Shown piece by piece: positions 22,521-32,376 of a DNA stretch of 64,000 bases. The stretch covers positions 1-64,000 of the forward strand of contig CAMXBY010000011.1 in NCBI GenBank assembly GCA_947179485.1, given 5' to 3'. Each line of letters opens with the position of its first letter. Position 1 is the stretch's first letter. The notes beneath the pieces are model-generated. The model saw only the letters and a list, made by a program, of their open reading frames with translations. It ran no database searches and was not told the origin of the DNA. Origin of the DNA: Allacma fusca. Its lineage: Eukaryota; Arthropoda; Collembola; Symphypleona; Sminthuridae. The position numbers and the translations under genes are program-made.

Positions 22521-24145
22521 CAGAGCTCCGCACGGGTTCGAGTACCTACTCGAGTTTCAAGTACGAGTACAAGTTCGGGTCGAGTACGGAGTCACAACAA
22601 ATTTTGTACTCGTACTCTCGGGTCAAGTATCTCTATGCGTACTTGTACTTGAGTAATTTTGAACCGAGTATCGTAACAAGTACGAGTTCTCAAAAAGTAC
22701 TCGAAGCAAGATACGAGTACAAGTACAAGTATTCAATTTTAAATTACTTGGTACTCGTACTTGAAATGCAAAAAGTACTCGAGTACTTCCACCTAATCAT
22801 GCGTAGAAAATTCATGCCTTAAATCCTGCATCATTAGCTGTTATTTTGAAGTGAGCCGATAGCCGCCTTGTACAACATATCTACACATGGAATGTTATAC
22901 TTCAATGGAACTACTGAAAATACAATGAAGGCATTATATAGTACATAGAACTCTAACCGCTACAGTAATGAAACTTTAGTTCACAATCAGTTTAAGGGGC
23001 AGACTTCATTGTAATGTTTCTGTACGGTACCAAAATATGGACTCCACCCAACTCGTTTTCCCGAACCGAAAAATCACATTTTTGTTCTCGAAACCGGAAC
23101 CGATATGTTAGTGTCCGGGACACTTTTGCCTTACCGGAGCCGATCTGGAAAATAAAACCGTTTCATGAACCGGTTCCGGTTCCTTTGGCAAAAAATGTAT
23201 AGGATTCATTTTTATGGAAGTCAAAATGGTGTCCCCTTTTAAAATGACCGAAATTTAACGGTTCTTTAAACCTTTGACCCGAAACCGAACCGGAACCTTG
23301 GGAATTCCCGTTACCGAAAAGAAACACTACTTCATTGCCATGGATATTTGCGACTTGCGAGGTTGATCTATCAGGAGATACGGGAAATTTCATTCTAGAT
23401 ATCTTTACATTTACTCATTTACCCGAGGTCTTTCAAAAAGTTAAGCAATGTCGGCTTTTAAAAATTTCAGATAAGAAATTCTCTTCAATAACGTATTAAT
23501 GGTAAAAGTTAAAAATATTTCGGATAGAAAAGATTTTAATATCAACTTTTTAATATCACAGCTCGCAGTTCTGAAACTACGTTACTACCGACTATATGTT
23601 GCAAAAATTTCATTGGTAAAACTCAATTAGTTATTTATCATTAGCTTAAGTAATGCATAATATTGCCACCACAGCAGCTACATCGATGATGTCAGACGAT
23701 GAATTATTTGAAAATTTATGGGCAAAACAAATCCTTTTGCTCGTTTAAGATATGCGTACTCTATAAAGGCTAGAAATAATAGCAAAAACTGAATAATTTT
23801 ATTACATTAAAAAAATTGAAACTAATTGCGGTTTGCGGTTAACTAAAATGTGTAAAAAAGTCTAAAATAAAATTTACAAAAGTAATTGAAAAAGTAATTG
23901 AACCTCGAGTACGGTCCAAGTACGAGTTCAAGTACGGGTCGGTCCGGTTTTTAAAAAAGTACTTGAAAATTCGGTCCGAGTACGAGTGCGTCTACACTGT
24001 ACTTTTACCCGCACTCAGAGTACCGGATTTTGTACCCGTACTTGAACGAGCAAGTCCGGATCTGACTCTGCTTTTACCCGAAAATTCAAGTACGGTTCCG
24101 GTTCAAGTTCGGTATCAAAAATTACCCGACCCGTGCGGAGCTCTG
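22521..24145. mobile_element. hAT-like element with GAGTACTTG arrays (family H), nested
   Basis: The ends share the 17-bp repeat CAGAGCTCCGCACGGGT, flanked by an exact duplication, ATTGGGAC, which belongs to the surrounding element's motif. The arms are runs of CGAGTACAAGTA, GTACTCGTACT and AAGTACGGGT. It hosts the element at 23012-23329. Confidence 0.96.
23012..23329. mobile_element. hAT-like element with CCGGAACCGG arrays (family M), innermost of stack
   Basis: The ends are TAATGTTTCTGTACGGTA and TAGTGTTTCTTTTCGGTA (right end read inward), flanked by an exact duplication, CTTCATTG. At 318 bp it is the smallest member. The interior carries CCGAACCG, GAACCGGTTCCGG and GAAACCGGAACC. It is the innermost of three stacked insertions. 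Confidence 0.93.
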
Positions 24146-24304
24146 ATTGGGACGGAGTGTGTTTTGAAGTGTCGAGAGTGAATGGGGATTGGGAGTGTAA
24201 GAAGATAGATTTCCCTAACATTACAGCGAGCTGAGCAAGCTGAAACTCTGTCGCAGGTCGCAGAGGAGAGCTTTTTCAGCTCGCTGTGCTTCTCGGCTTG
24301 CGTG

Positions 24305-24972
24305 CAGGGTTCTACAGTCTTGGACTCACGGGAAAGACTGAGTGGGTAGATCATAGGACTGACTGAAGACTGTGACTGACTGGGACTGATACAGAGTCCT
24401 ATTTTCTAAGACTGAGACTGACTGAGACTGATGAATTTCATAGCCAAAACTGACTGGGACTGATATGAGCACGGCTAACTGTTTGAATTTGCTACAAAGA
24501 GAGCCAAATTATTTTTTTGAAGGTTTATTATATTATAAGTAATTCTATCATTTCATTTTTCCAAATAACCACCATCACTTGTCCCTTTCATGACCTCTAT
24601 ATTGAATTCTTGTGCCGAACGGTTATTTTTCCAAATTACTAAACCTACACCAATTTAACTGCAATGGATAGGTTGGAAAATTATAAACTAATTTCAATTA
24701 GTGGGGATTTTCTTTCTGGGTGTATAGGAACATAGTTGTCGAAATTGAACGTTTTCAATGCGTTTTCAACGTTATGCGAACTCTGGCAGCCTTAAATACA
24801 TTAATATACATTTGTGGACTGATTGAGACTTTTGGCAAGGACTTTTAGCAGGACTGAGACTGATAGGGACTGATAGATCTGGGATACAAAACTGACTGGG
24901 ACTGATTGGCAGAATGAGACGTGGGACTGATGGAGGACTCGGACTGATCAAACCAAAGACTGTAGAACCCTG
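24305..24972. mobile_element. hAT-like element with GGACTGA arrays (family L)
   Basis: The ends are CAGGGTTCTACAGTCTTGG and CAGGGTTCTACAGTCTTTGG (right end read inward), flanked by an exact duplication, CTTGCGTG. The arms repeat GACTGAGACTGA and ACTGGGACTGAT. It sits six bases beyond the right arm of the split hairpin. It is non-autonomous. Confidence 0.96.
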
Positions 24973-25148
24973 CTTGCGTGGCTATAAAGTGAAATAGTAT
25001 ACTACATAGTACATGGTGACTTGCTTTATAGTGAAATGAGCGCGCCAAGCTTTAAATAAACACATCCCGCAGAAGTGGCCAGTAATATAGAGAATAGAGA
25101 CTAGTACAAGTCCTGCGATTCACAGAGACAATCACTTGGAGAAGAGAT

Positions 25149-25460
25149 GGTGATGTTAGTCTAGAAATTAAAAGCTAAACGGCTTACGAATCAAACCTGG
25201 TCGTGAAGACTGATTGTATGCCCAAATCGTGCGCGCCTATTCTTAGAGTAGCGCGCGGAGCTTCAAATCAATGGACAGGTTGATCTAAATAATAACTAGT
25301 AAAGTCGTGGCCGTGTGGTTCAGAGAAATTTAGTTGATGTGGTAATTTGAGTGTAGAAATTAAAATCTAAACTGCTTGCGAAACAAGTCTTGTCGTGGAG
25401 ACTTATTGTATGCGTAAATCGTGCGCGCTTATTTTAATATTAGCGCGCGCCCCAGCTTGC
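25149..25460. repeat. Direct repeat pair with GC-rich palindromic tail
   Basis: About 110 bp starting GTAGAAATTAAAATCTAAAC at 25346 matches 25155 onward. Both copies contain TCGTG(A/G)AGACT, ATTGTATGC and AATCGTGCGCGC, followed 15-20 bp on by TAGCGCGCG, so each ends in a GCGCGC stem. A partial third relative is at about 18300. The local GC peak stands out in this AT-rich window. Family unknown. Confidence 0.75.
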
Positions 25461-25727
25461 GATCCCCCTCGGGGGCCCGCAAACGTTTAGTGTAACGCTA
25501 TCATATTCGCTTCTCGGTCTGTTTTCAGTACTTGTAAGTACTTCAATTTCTGAATCACCCTGAATCACAATGTCTAAAACATTGGTTTAATTTTTAATTC
25601 ATGCCCTATTATATCTGAAAATCACTTCGCAGGAATCGTTAACGAATTGTAAGAATACTGCGCTAAGAGATTCTACATGCTTTTGAGTTCAGAGCAGCAA
25701 CTTCACAACGTTACGACAAGTCACAGC

Positions 25728-26619
25728 TAGTGCACCTCATGGGTACTAAAACGTGATACCTGTACTTGTACCCAAATATGGGTACTTCAGAATGTTGTAC
25801 CTTTACCTGTGCCTTCTTTGAAGTACCTAATACTTAAATGAAGGTACCTGTACCCAAACCTTTTTTTTAACTTTTACCTGTTCCTGAAAATTACCTGTAC
25901 CCAAAAAGTACCCGAGTTGTTACCTTTACCCAGGTACTTTGTTTTACCTACCCGGGTACTCTTTATGATGATGTGAATTCAGTTAACAAAATTATTCTAA
26001 TAATGTGCTCCAATTTATTCCCCTATAATCTATTACACCATGCTTTTCAAAAAATTGAATAAGGCTAAAATTAATAACTACTTGATCTTCCAGCCATCGA
26101 TGCAATCGCGGTCATTTTAGTACTTCCAAACTCTGCACATTTGATCTTCATCCATGTTTTTAGACAGAAGTATTTTCTAATGGTATCTCCTATGGAATTG
26201 TCAGACGGTGGAATGCTAGAACACGTTTATAAGGAATCTCATTTCATGACGCGGAAACGAGCATGCAGTGGAAGACTGTTGAATGGAGTGGCACAAGAAT
26301 GTCATGGAAAGAACCACTTTAATTTATTCAGTTTAATGCAATAGAGGATGTAAGCAGATAAAAAAGTACCTTGTATGAATCAGGTATTTTCTGAACGGGT
26401 ACAGGTACTTTTGGAGCTGTACCTGTTCCTGTCAGGTAAAAACCGTTTCATGTTTTCTTTGTACCTGTACCTTTACCCGTAAATGTGCCCAATATTTAGG
26501 TAAAATTGGCTTGTACCCAGAATTTACCCATTCTGTTTGGGTACAAAAAATATTACCCAGTATTTACCTTTACCTGTACCCAAATACCCGGGTAGTACCT
26601 GTACCCATGAGGGGCACTA
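25728..26619. mobile_element. hAT-like element with GTACCTG arrays (family G)
   Basis: The ends are TAGTGCACCTCATGGGTA and TAGTGCCCCTCATGGGTA (right end read inward), flanked by an exact duplication, GTCACAGC. The arms repeat TACCTGTACCC, GGTACCTG and CCCGGGTA. The centre is AT-rich and has no transposase. Confidence 0.96.
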
Positions 26620-27548
26620 GTCACAGCCACAGCACGATAAGCGAGAAACACGATGAAACATTAATAGTAAGAACCAACAGTTACAAAGGCACAAAACCCT
26701 AAAAAGTTTCCTATTAGAGTACGCTTTGCTATGTCCATTAACACACCCCAAGGTTATAGGAAGGCTTATTTTATGCTAAGGATTAAGGTACTTCTTTTCT
26801 CAATCGCAGGGGCTATTGCAAGAGCACGAAGTGCCAGAATTGCTATAGCCACAATTGCGACCTTGCTGTTCTTTCGGCCCGGATTGCTAAATAAATTATT
26901 GAGGCAGCAGTTACCTGCATTCATTTTTACGATTTGTGTATACTCATTTAAAAAAAAATTTAACTCCATTGGTAGGGGAACACTGACGTCTACGTCAAAC
27001 ACGTTCAATGCTTAATTATATCGTATTGCACATTGAACCAGCCACATGTTACAGGCAGCCAATCCTATTTTTGCACAAAAAGGGCATTTAAGGTTAGACA
27101 AGGCATTTTGAAATGGTACAAAAAGGCAAGGAAGACAAAAATATTAACTTAATTTTTGGATAAGGGTAAATTGCAAAATATGATGCAGGGAAGGCGCAAA
27201 GGCAGGTGTTATTGTATTTAATTTTCATGCCAATGTCTAAGGCAAGGAAAACTAATTGCCCATCAGTGCTAAGTAAAAATAGACATGCAAACTTTTTGAG
27301 CGATTCCACAGCACGGTATCCGTCCCGTCCCACCTTTTTTACAATCATTTTAAGATTTCCACCCAACATTGTTAGCAATTTATTCAACGACATCCGCCCA
27401 CTTAACTTTACTTAAGTATTAAGGTAAAAATAAGTTAAGTTAAAAACTTAAGGGTCGAAGGAATAGTTGGTCCTTTTGGAGGAGGGGTGAGGGCTTATCG
27501 AACGGATGACAAACTTGAATCCACTATAACTGTTCCCAAGGGGAAAGT
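26620..27548. other. No gene seen
   Basis: Open frames here are short and not convincing. Around 27090-27260 the motif AAGGCA is repeated, and near 27408-27450 there is a self-complementary TTAACTT/AAGTTAA cluster. Both may be remnants of further elements, but I could not define ends. Confidence 0.4.
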
Positions 27549-28580
27549 CAAAGGTGTCCAAAACGTTCAGCCTACCTAAAATGCTACATATTTTTTCCAG
27601 CTTTGCCTTCCCTACATATTTTTTTTTTTTTAAATTAAATCTTTATTGTCTTTCAGCCTTATGACTATAACAATTTTTTTAGTATCTGCATTTCATGTTA
27701 ATTGGTTGGGACGCAGCCCCTTAACCTAATTTGCTTAATCTATGGAGGAGAGAGAGCAAGGTAACATAGAAGGAGATAATATCCCATGACGAACTGAGGG
27801 TGCACTGTCTAGCTATGACAGAGGCACACCTATCCCGAAGCATCAGTAAATCCACTCACATTGAAGTGAGCGTTGGGTGCATGCTAACTAGCAGTACATC
27901 CCACAGAACCCAACATCTATCTCTCTCTTTCTCTCACCTCCGCGACACAGGGGCACTGGGCTTTGAAGCCATTCCTCAACGATGGTAGTTGAGTACATTC
28001 AGTGCTGGACTACTCCTGTGTCCGCCTTCCCTACATATTAACCTACATTATTTATAAAAAATAAATTACCTACCTATTTGCCTACATATATACTCCTGTA
28101 ATGTTTCTGCCTATAGTTTAGCCTATAAAGGCCTATTTTTTAGCCTATAAAGACCTATTTTTTAGCCTATTAATACCTATTTTTTAGCCTATAAATACCT
28201 ATTTTTAGCCTATAAAGGCTTATTTTTTAACCTAAAAATCATCTATGTATGTACGTGCAATCGTAACACATGAAAAAAATCGAACTACAAAAATGTCACG
28301 TATTTGAAGAATATTTTTGAGATTTATTTTAAGGTTAAATCAAATAATTGCTTGACAAATTTGTCAATAGATTATTAAATGTGTCTATTTTTACCTTCGC
28401 AAACTGCCTACCTTGTTCCTAAATAAAAAGTGAACTCTTGGAGCTCCTACATATAATATAGGATTAATTTTAGCGGTAATTACTGCACCCTATTTTACTA
28501 CCTATAATTACTTGCATGTTTCATCCTGCCTATTTTTATCCTATATATAGGCCTATAAATAGGATAGGTGGACACCTTTG
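27549..28580. mobile_element. hAT-like element with CCTATA arrays (family O)
   Basis: The ends are CAAAGGTGTCCAAAACG and CAAAGGTGTCCACCTATCC (right end read inward), flanked by an exact duplication, GGGAAAGT. The right arm repeats TTTTTAGCCTATAAA, ACCTATTTTTTAGCC and CCTACATA. It contains a retroposon at 27621-28023. Confidence 0.93.
27621..28023 (-). mobile_element. Retroposon insertion, poly(A)-tailed (SINE or LINE 3' end)
   Basis: It is flanked by a 16-bp duplication, GCCTTCCCTACATATT (27605-27620 and 28024-28039). Read on the minus strand it ends with CAATAAAGATTTAATTT followed by an A-run. A duplication of this length, an A tail and an AATAAA signal together indicate target-primed reverse transcription. 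About 400 bp long with no convincing frame, it is either a 5'-truncated LINE tail or a SINE. It lies inside the element at 27549-28580, so it is younger. Confidence 0.85.
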
Positions 28581-28699
28581 GGGAAAGTTCATACTAAGGT
28601 TTTATCAGTTGTCCGGATTTGAAAACCTAACCTGTTTGCACAAATGATTTTTGACCGCCATATTTACCTAGGTCAATAAAACAATTTTTGAAATGTTTG

Positions 28700-28757
28700 A
28701 ACATTGACTTTTAGGGCTACATATCGTATACGATATGTAGCCCTAAAAGTTAATGTT
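28700..28757. repeat. 58-bp palindrome with no spacer
   Basis: The two 29-bp halves, centred on ATCGTA|TACGAT between 28728 and 28729, are reverse complements except at one position. The outer parts read AACATTGACTTTTAGGGCT and its complement. It lies between the family O element and the degenerate edge of the minisatellite. Confidence 0.9.
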
Positions 28758-28865
28758 CCGATATGCGCTATGTGACCCTGAATTACGGTAGGCAGTCCAA
28801 GCTTCGATTTGAACCCAATTAGGGCTTCTGTTCCGGACAGTTTTGGGACAAAATTTTGTCCCCAT

Positions 28866-29462
28866 CGAATGAGGGAATCGATCACATGAGAGTATCCATC
28901 CAATGAGAGAATCGATCACACGAAGGTCTCGATCACTTGAGGGACTCGATCACTGAAGTTCTCGATCACTTGAGGGACTCGATCACTGAAGTTCTCGATC
29001 ACGTGAGGGACTCGATCACTGAAGTTCTCGATCAAATGAGGTACTTAATCACATGAGAGATTCCATCGAATGTCTGACTTGATCACATGTCTGAATCGAT
29101 CACATGTCTGACTCGATCATATGTCTGACTCGATCAGATGTCTGACTCGATGGGATCTCGATTACATGAGAAACTCTACAACATGACAGTATCCATCACA
29201 TGAGAGACTATCGAAATTGGGACTCGATCGCATGAGAGACTCCGTCAAATGAAAGACTCGATCACACGTCGATCAATGTTTTGATCACTCGAGGGACTCG
29301 ATCCCATAATGTTCTCCATCACCTGGGGGACTCGATCACAAGAGGGACTTGATCAGAAGGGACTATCGATCACATGAGGGACTCGATCACATTAGAGAAA
29401 ACCCAATGAGGATCTCGATCACATTAGACAAAATCCAATGAGGATCTCGATCACATAAGACT
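28866..29462. repeat. Degenerate edge of the minisatellite
   Basis: Loose repeats of the form ACTCGATCACATGAGGG show the TCGA and ATGAG elements of the neighbouring array. Between 28928 and 29026 a 33-bp unit, CTCGATCACTTGAGGGACTC plus TCGATCACTGAAGTT, is present three times. The gradual loss of order toward the left is typical of the old margin of a tandem array. Confidence 0.8.
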
Positions 29463-32205
29463 CCATCGAATGAGTCTCCATCGAATGAGACTGCATCGAA
29501 TAAGACAGCATCGAATGAGACCGCATCGAATGAGACCGCATCGAATGAGACCGCATCGAATGAGACCGCATCGAACGAGACAGCATCGAATGAGACCGCA
29601 TCGAATGAGACCGCATCGAATGAGACCGCATCGAACGAGACAGCATCGAATGAGACCGCATCGAATGAGACCGCATCGAATGAGACCGCATCGAATGAGA
29701 CCGCATCGAATGAGACCGCATCGAATGAGACCGCATCGAATGAGACCGCATCGAATGAGACCGCATCGAATGAGACCGCATCGAATGAGACCGCATCGAA
29801 TGAGACCGCATCGAATGAGACCGCATCGAATGAGACCGCATCGAATGAGACCGCATCGAATGAGACCGCATCGAATGAGACCGCATCGAATGAGACCGCA
29901 TCGAATGAGACCGCATCGAATGAGACCGCATCGAATGAGACAGCATCGAATGAGACCGCATCGAATGAGACCGCATCGAATGAGACAGCATCGAATGAGA
30001 CCGCATCGAATGAGACCGCATCGAATGAGACCGCATCGAATGAGACCGCATCGAATGAGACAGCATCGAATGAGACCGCATCGAGTGAGACAGCATCGAA
30101 TGAGACAGCATCGAACAAGACAGCATCGAATGAGACCGCATCGAATGAGACCGCATCGAATGAGACAGCATCGAATGAGACCGCATCAAATGAGACCGCA
30201 TCGAATGAGACAGCATCGAATGAGACCGCATCGAATGAGACCGCATCGAATGAGACCGCATCGAATGAGACCGCATCGAATGAGACCGCATCGAATGAGA
30301 CCGCATGGAATGAGACCGCATCGAATGAGACAGCATCGAATGAGAGCGCATCGAATGAGACCGCATCGAATGAGACAGCATCGAATGAGACCGCATCGAG
30401 TGAGACAGCATCGACTGAGACAGCATCGAATGAGACCGCATCGAATGAGACAGCATCGAATGAGACAGCATCGAACGAGACAGCATCGAATGAGACCGCA
30501 TCGAATGAGACCGCATCGAATGAGACCGCATCGAATGAGACCGCATCGAATGAGACCGCATCGAATGAGACCGCATCGAATGAGACCGCATCGAATGAGA
30601 CCGCATCGAATGAGACCGCATCGATTGAGACCGCATCGAATGAGACATCATCGAATGAGACCGCATCGAATGAGACAGCATCGAATGAGACCGCATCGAA
30701 TGAGACCGCATCGAACGAGACAGCATTGAACGAGACAGCATCGAATGAGACCGCATCGAATTAGACCGCATCGAATGAGACCGCATCGAATGAGACCGCA
30801 TCGAATGAGACCGAATCGAATGAGACCGAATCGAATGAGACCGCATCGAATGAGACCGCATCGAATGAGACAGCATCGAATGAGACAGCATTGAACGAGA
30901 CAGCATCGAATGAGACCGCATCGAATGAGACCGCATCGAATGAGACCGCATCGAATGAGACCGCATCGAATGAGACCGAATCGAATGAGACCGCATCGAA
31001 TGAGACCGCATCGAATGAGACCGCATCGAACGAGACAGCATTGAACGAGACAGCATCGGATGAGCCCGCATCGAATGAGACCGCATCGAATGAGACCGCA
31101 TCGAATGAGACCGCATCGAATGAGACCGCATAGAATGAGACCGCATCGAATGAGACCGCATCGAACGAGACAGCATTGAACGAGACAGCATCGGATGAGC
31201 CCGCATCGAACGAGACCGCATCGAATGAGACCGCATCGAATGAGACCGCATAGAATGAGACCGCATCGAATGAGACCGCATCGAATGAGACCGCATCGAA
31301 TGAGACCGCATCGAATGAGACCGCATCGAATGAGACCGCATCGAATGAGACCGCATCGAATGAGACCGCATCGAATGAGACCGCATCGAATGAGACCGCA
31401 TCGAATGAGACCGCATCGAATGAGACCGCATCGAATGAGACCGCATCGAATGAGACCGCATCGAATGAGACATCATCGAATGAGACCGCATCGAATGAGA
31501 CCGCATCGAATGAGACCGCATCGAATGAGACCGCATCGAATGAGACCGCATCGAATGAGACCGAATCGAATGAGACCGAATCGAATGAGACCGCATCGAA
31601 TGAGACCGCATCGAATGAGACCGTATCGAATGAGACCGCATCGAATGAGACAGCATCGAATGAGACAGCATCGAATGAGACCGCATCGAATGAGACCGCA
31701 TCGAATGAGACCGCATCGAATGAGACCGCATCGAATGAGACCGCATCGAATGAGACCGCATCGAATGAGACCGCATCGAATGAGACCGCATCGAATGAGA
31801 CCGCATCGAATGAGACATCATCGAATGAGACCGCATCGAATGAGACCGCATCGAATGAGACCGCATCGAATGAGACCGCATCGAATGAGACCGAATCGAA
31901 TGAGACCGAATCGAATGAGACCGCATCGAATGAGACCGCATCGAATGAGACCGTATCGAATGAGACCGCATCGAATGAGACAGCATCGAATGAGACAGCA
32001 TCGAATGAGACAGCATCGAATGAGACAGCATTGAACGAGACAGCATCGAATGAGACCGCATCGAATGAGACCGCATCGAATGAGACCGCATCGAATGAGA
32101 CCGAATCGAATGAGGCCGCATCGAATGAGACAGCATCGAATGAGACCGCATCGAATGAGACAGCATCGAATGAGACCGCATCGAATGAGACCGCATCGAA
32201 CGAGA
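29463..32205. repeat. 15-bp minisatellite, about 183 units
   Basis: The consensus unit is GAGACCGCATCGAAT. Common variants replace CCGCA with CAGCA, CCGAA, CATCA or CCGTA, and TCGAAT with TCGAAC or TTGAAC. Because 15 is a multiple of three and only one of six frames contains a stop (TGA on +), five frames are open for hundreds of codons, giving MRSHS, SFDAV, MRPHR, NETAS and IRCGL repeats. I treat these as by-products. Higher-order duplications are visible: the CCGAA doublet recurs at 31561 and 31891 (330 bp), and CAGCATCGGATGAGCCCGCA at 31051 and 31186 (135 bp). Confidence 0.95.
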
Positions 32206-32376
32206 TGATAAACGAAGACCAAAGCGATCTGGTGGGCAAGTTTACATTCACTAAAATCTAATGAAAACAGTGTGCTCAAAATTACGAGCTCGACATGCTA
32301 AACTAATACCTACAAGTATACCCGACGGTGACCTATACTACTGATGTTAAATTTTTGCATTCCTAGAAGGGGTACA

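Larger units (their letters stand above)
22187..24223. mobile_element. hAT-like element with GGGATTGAG arrays (family S)
   Basis: The ends are TAATGTTAGGGAAATC on both sides (perfect 16-bp inverted repeat), flanked by an exact duplication, CAGCGAGC. Its arms repeat GGGATTGA, GAGTGGGATTG and GATTGGGAC. It hosts the element at 22521-24145. It is inserted in the stem of the hairpin described at 22167-24298. Confidence 0.95.
22167..24298. repeat. 23-bp-stem hairpin split by a 2 kb insertion
   Basis: The left arm at 22167-22186 (AGCCGAGAAGCACAGCGAGC) continues after the inserted element as TGA at 24232-24234. The complementary right arm is 24276-24298. With the insertion and one duplication copy set aside, the hairpin is about 87 nt, with secondary pairing inside the loop (CTCTG with CAGAG, GCTGAAA with TTTTTCAGC). 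The origin is unknown. Confidence 0.75.

Noticed and set aside
8974-26619. GGGTAC and similar hexamer runs as telomere or interstitial telomeric repeats
   Set aside because: The motif differs between neighbouring elements and is bounded by inverted termini and target duplications, so the runs belong to the transposons.
28866-32205. CRISPR array
   Set aside because: The units are contiguous with no unique spacers, and the sequence is eukaryotic. It is a minisatellite.
29387-32279. Very long open frames (up to 925 codons) over the 15-bp array on both strands
   Set aside because: They follow automatically from a stop-free 15-bp unit whose length is a multiple of three. There is no promoter, splice pattern or unique domain, and several overlapping frames are open at once.
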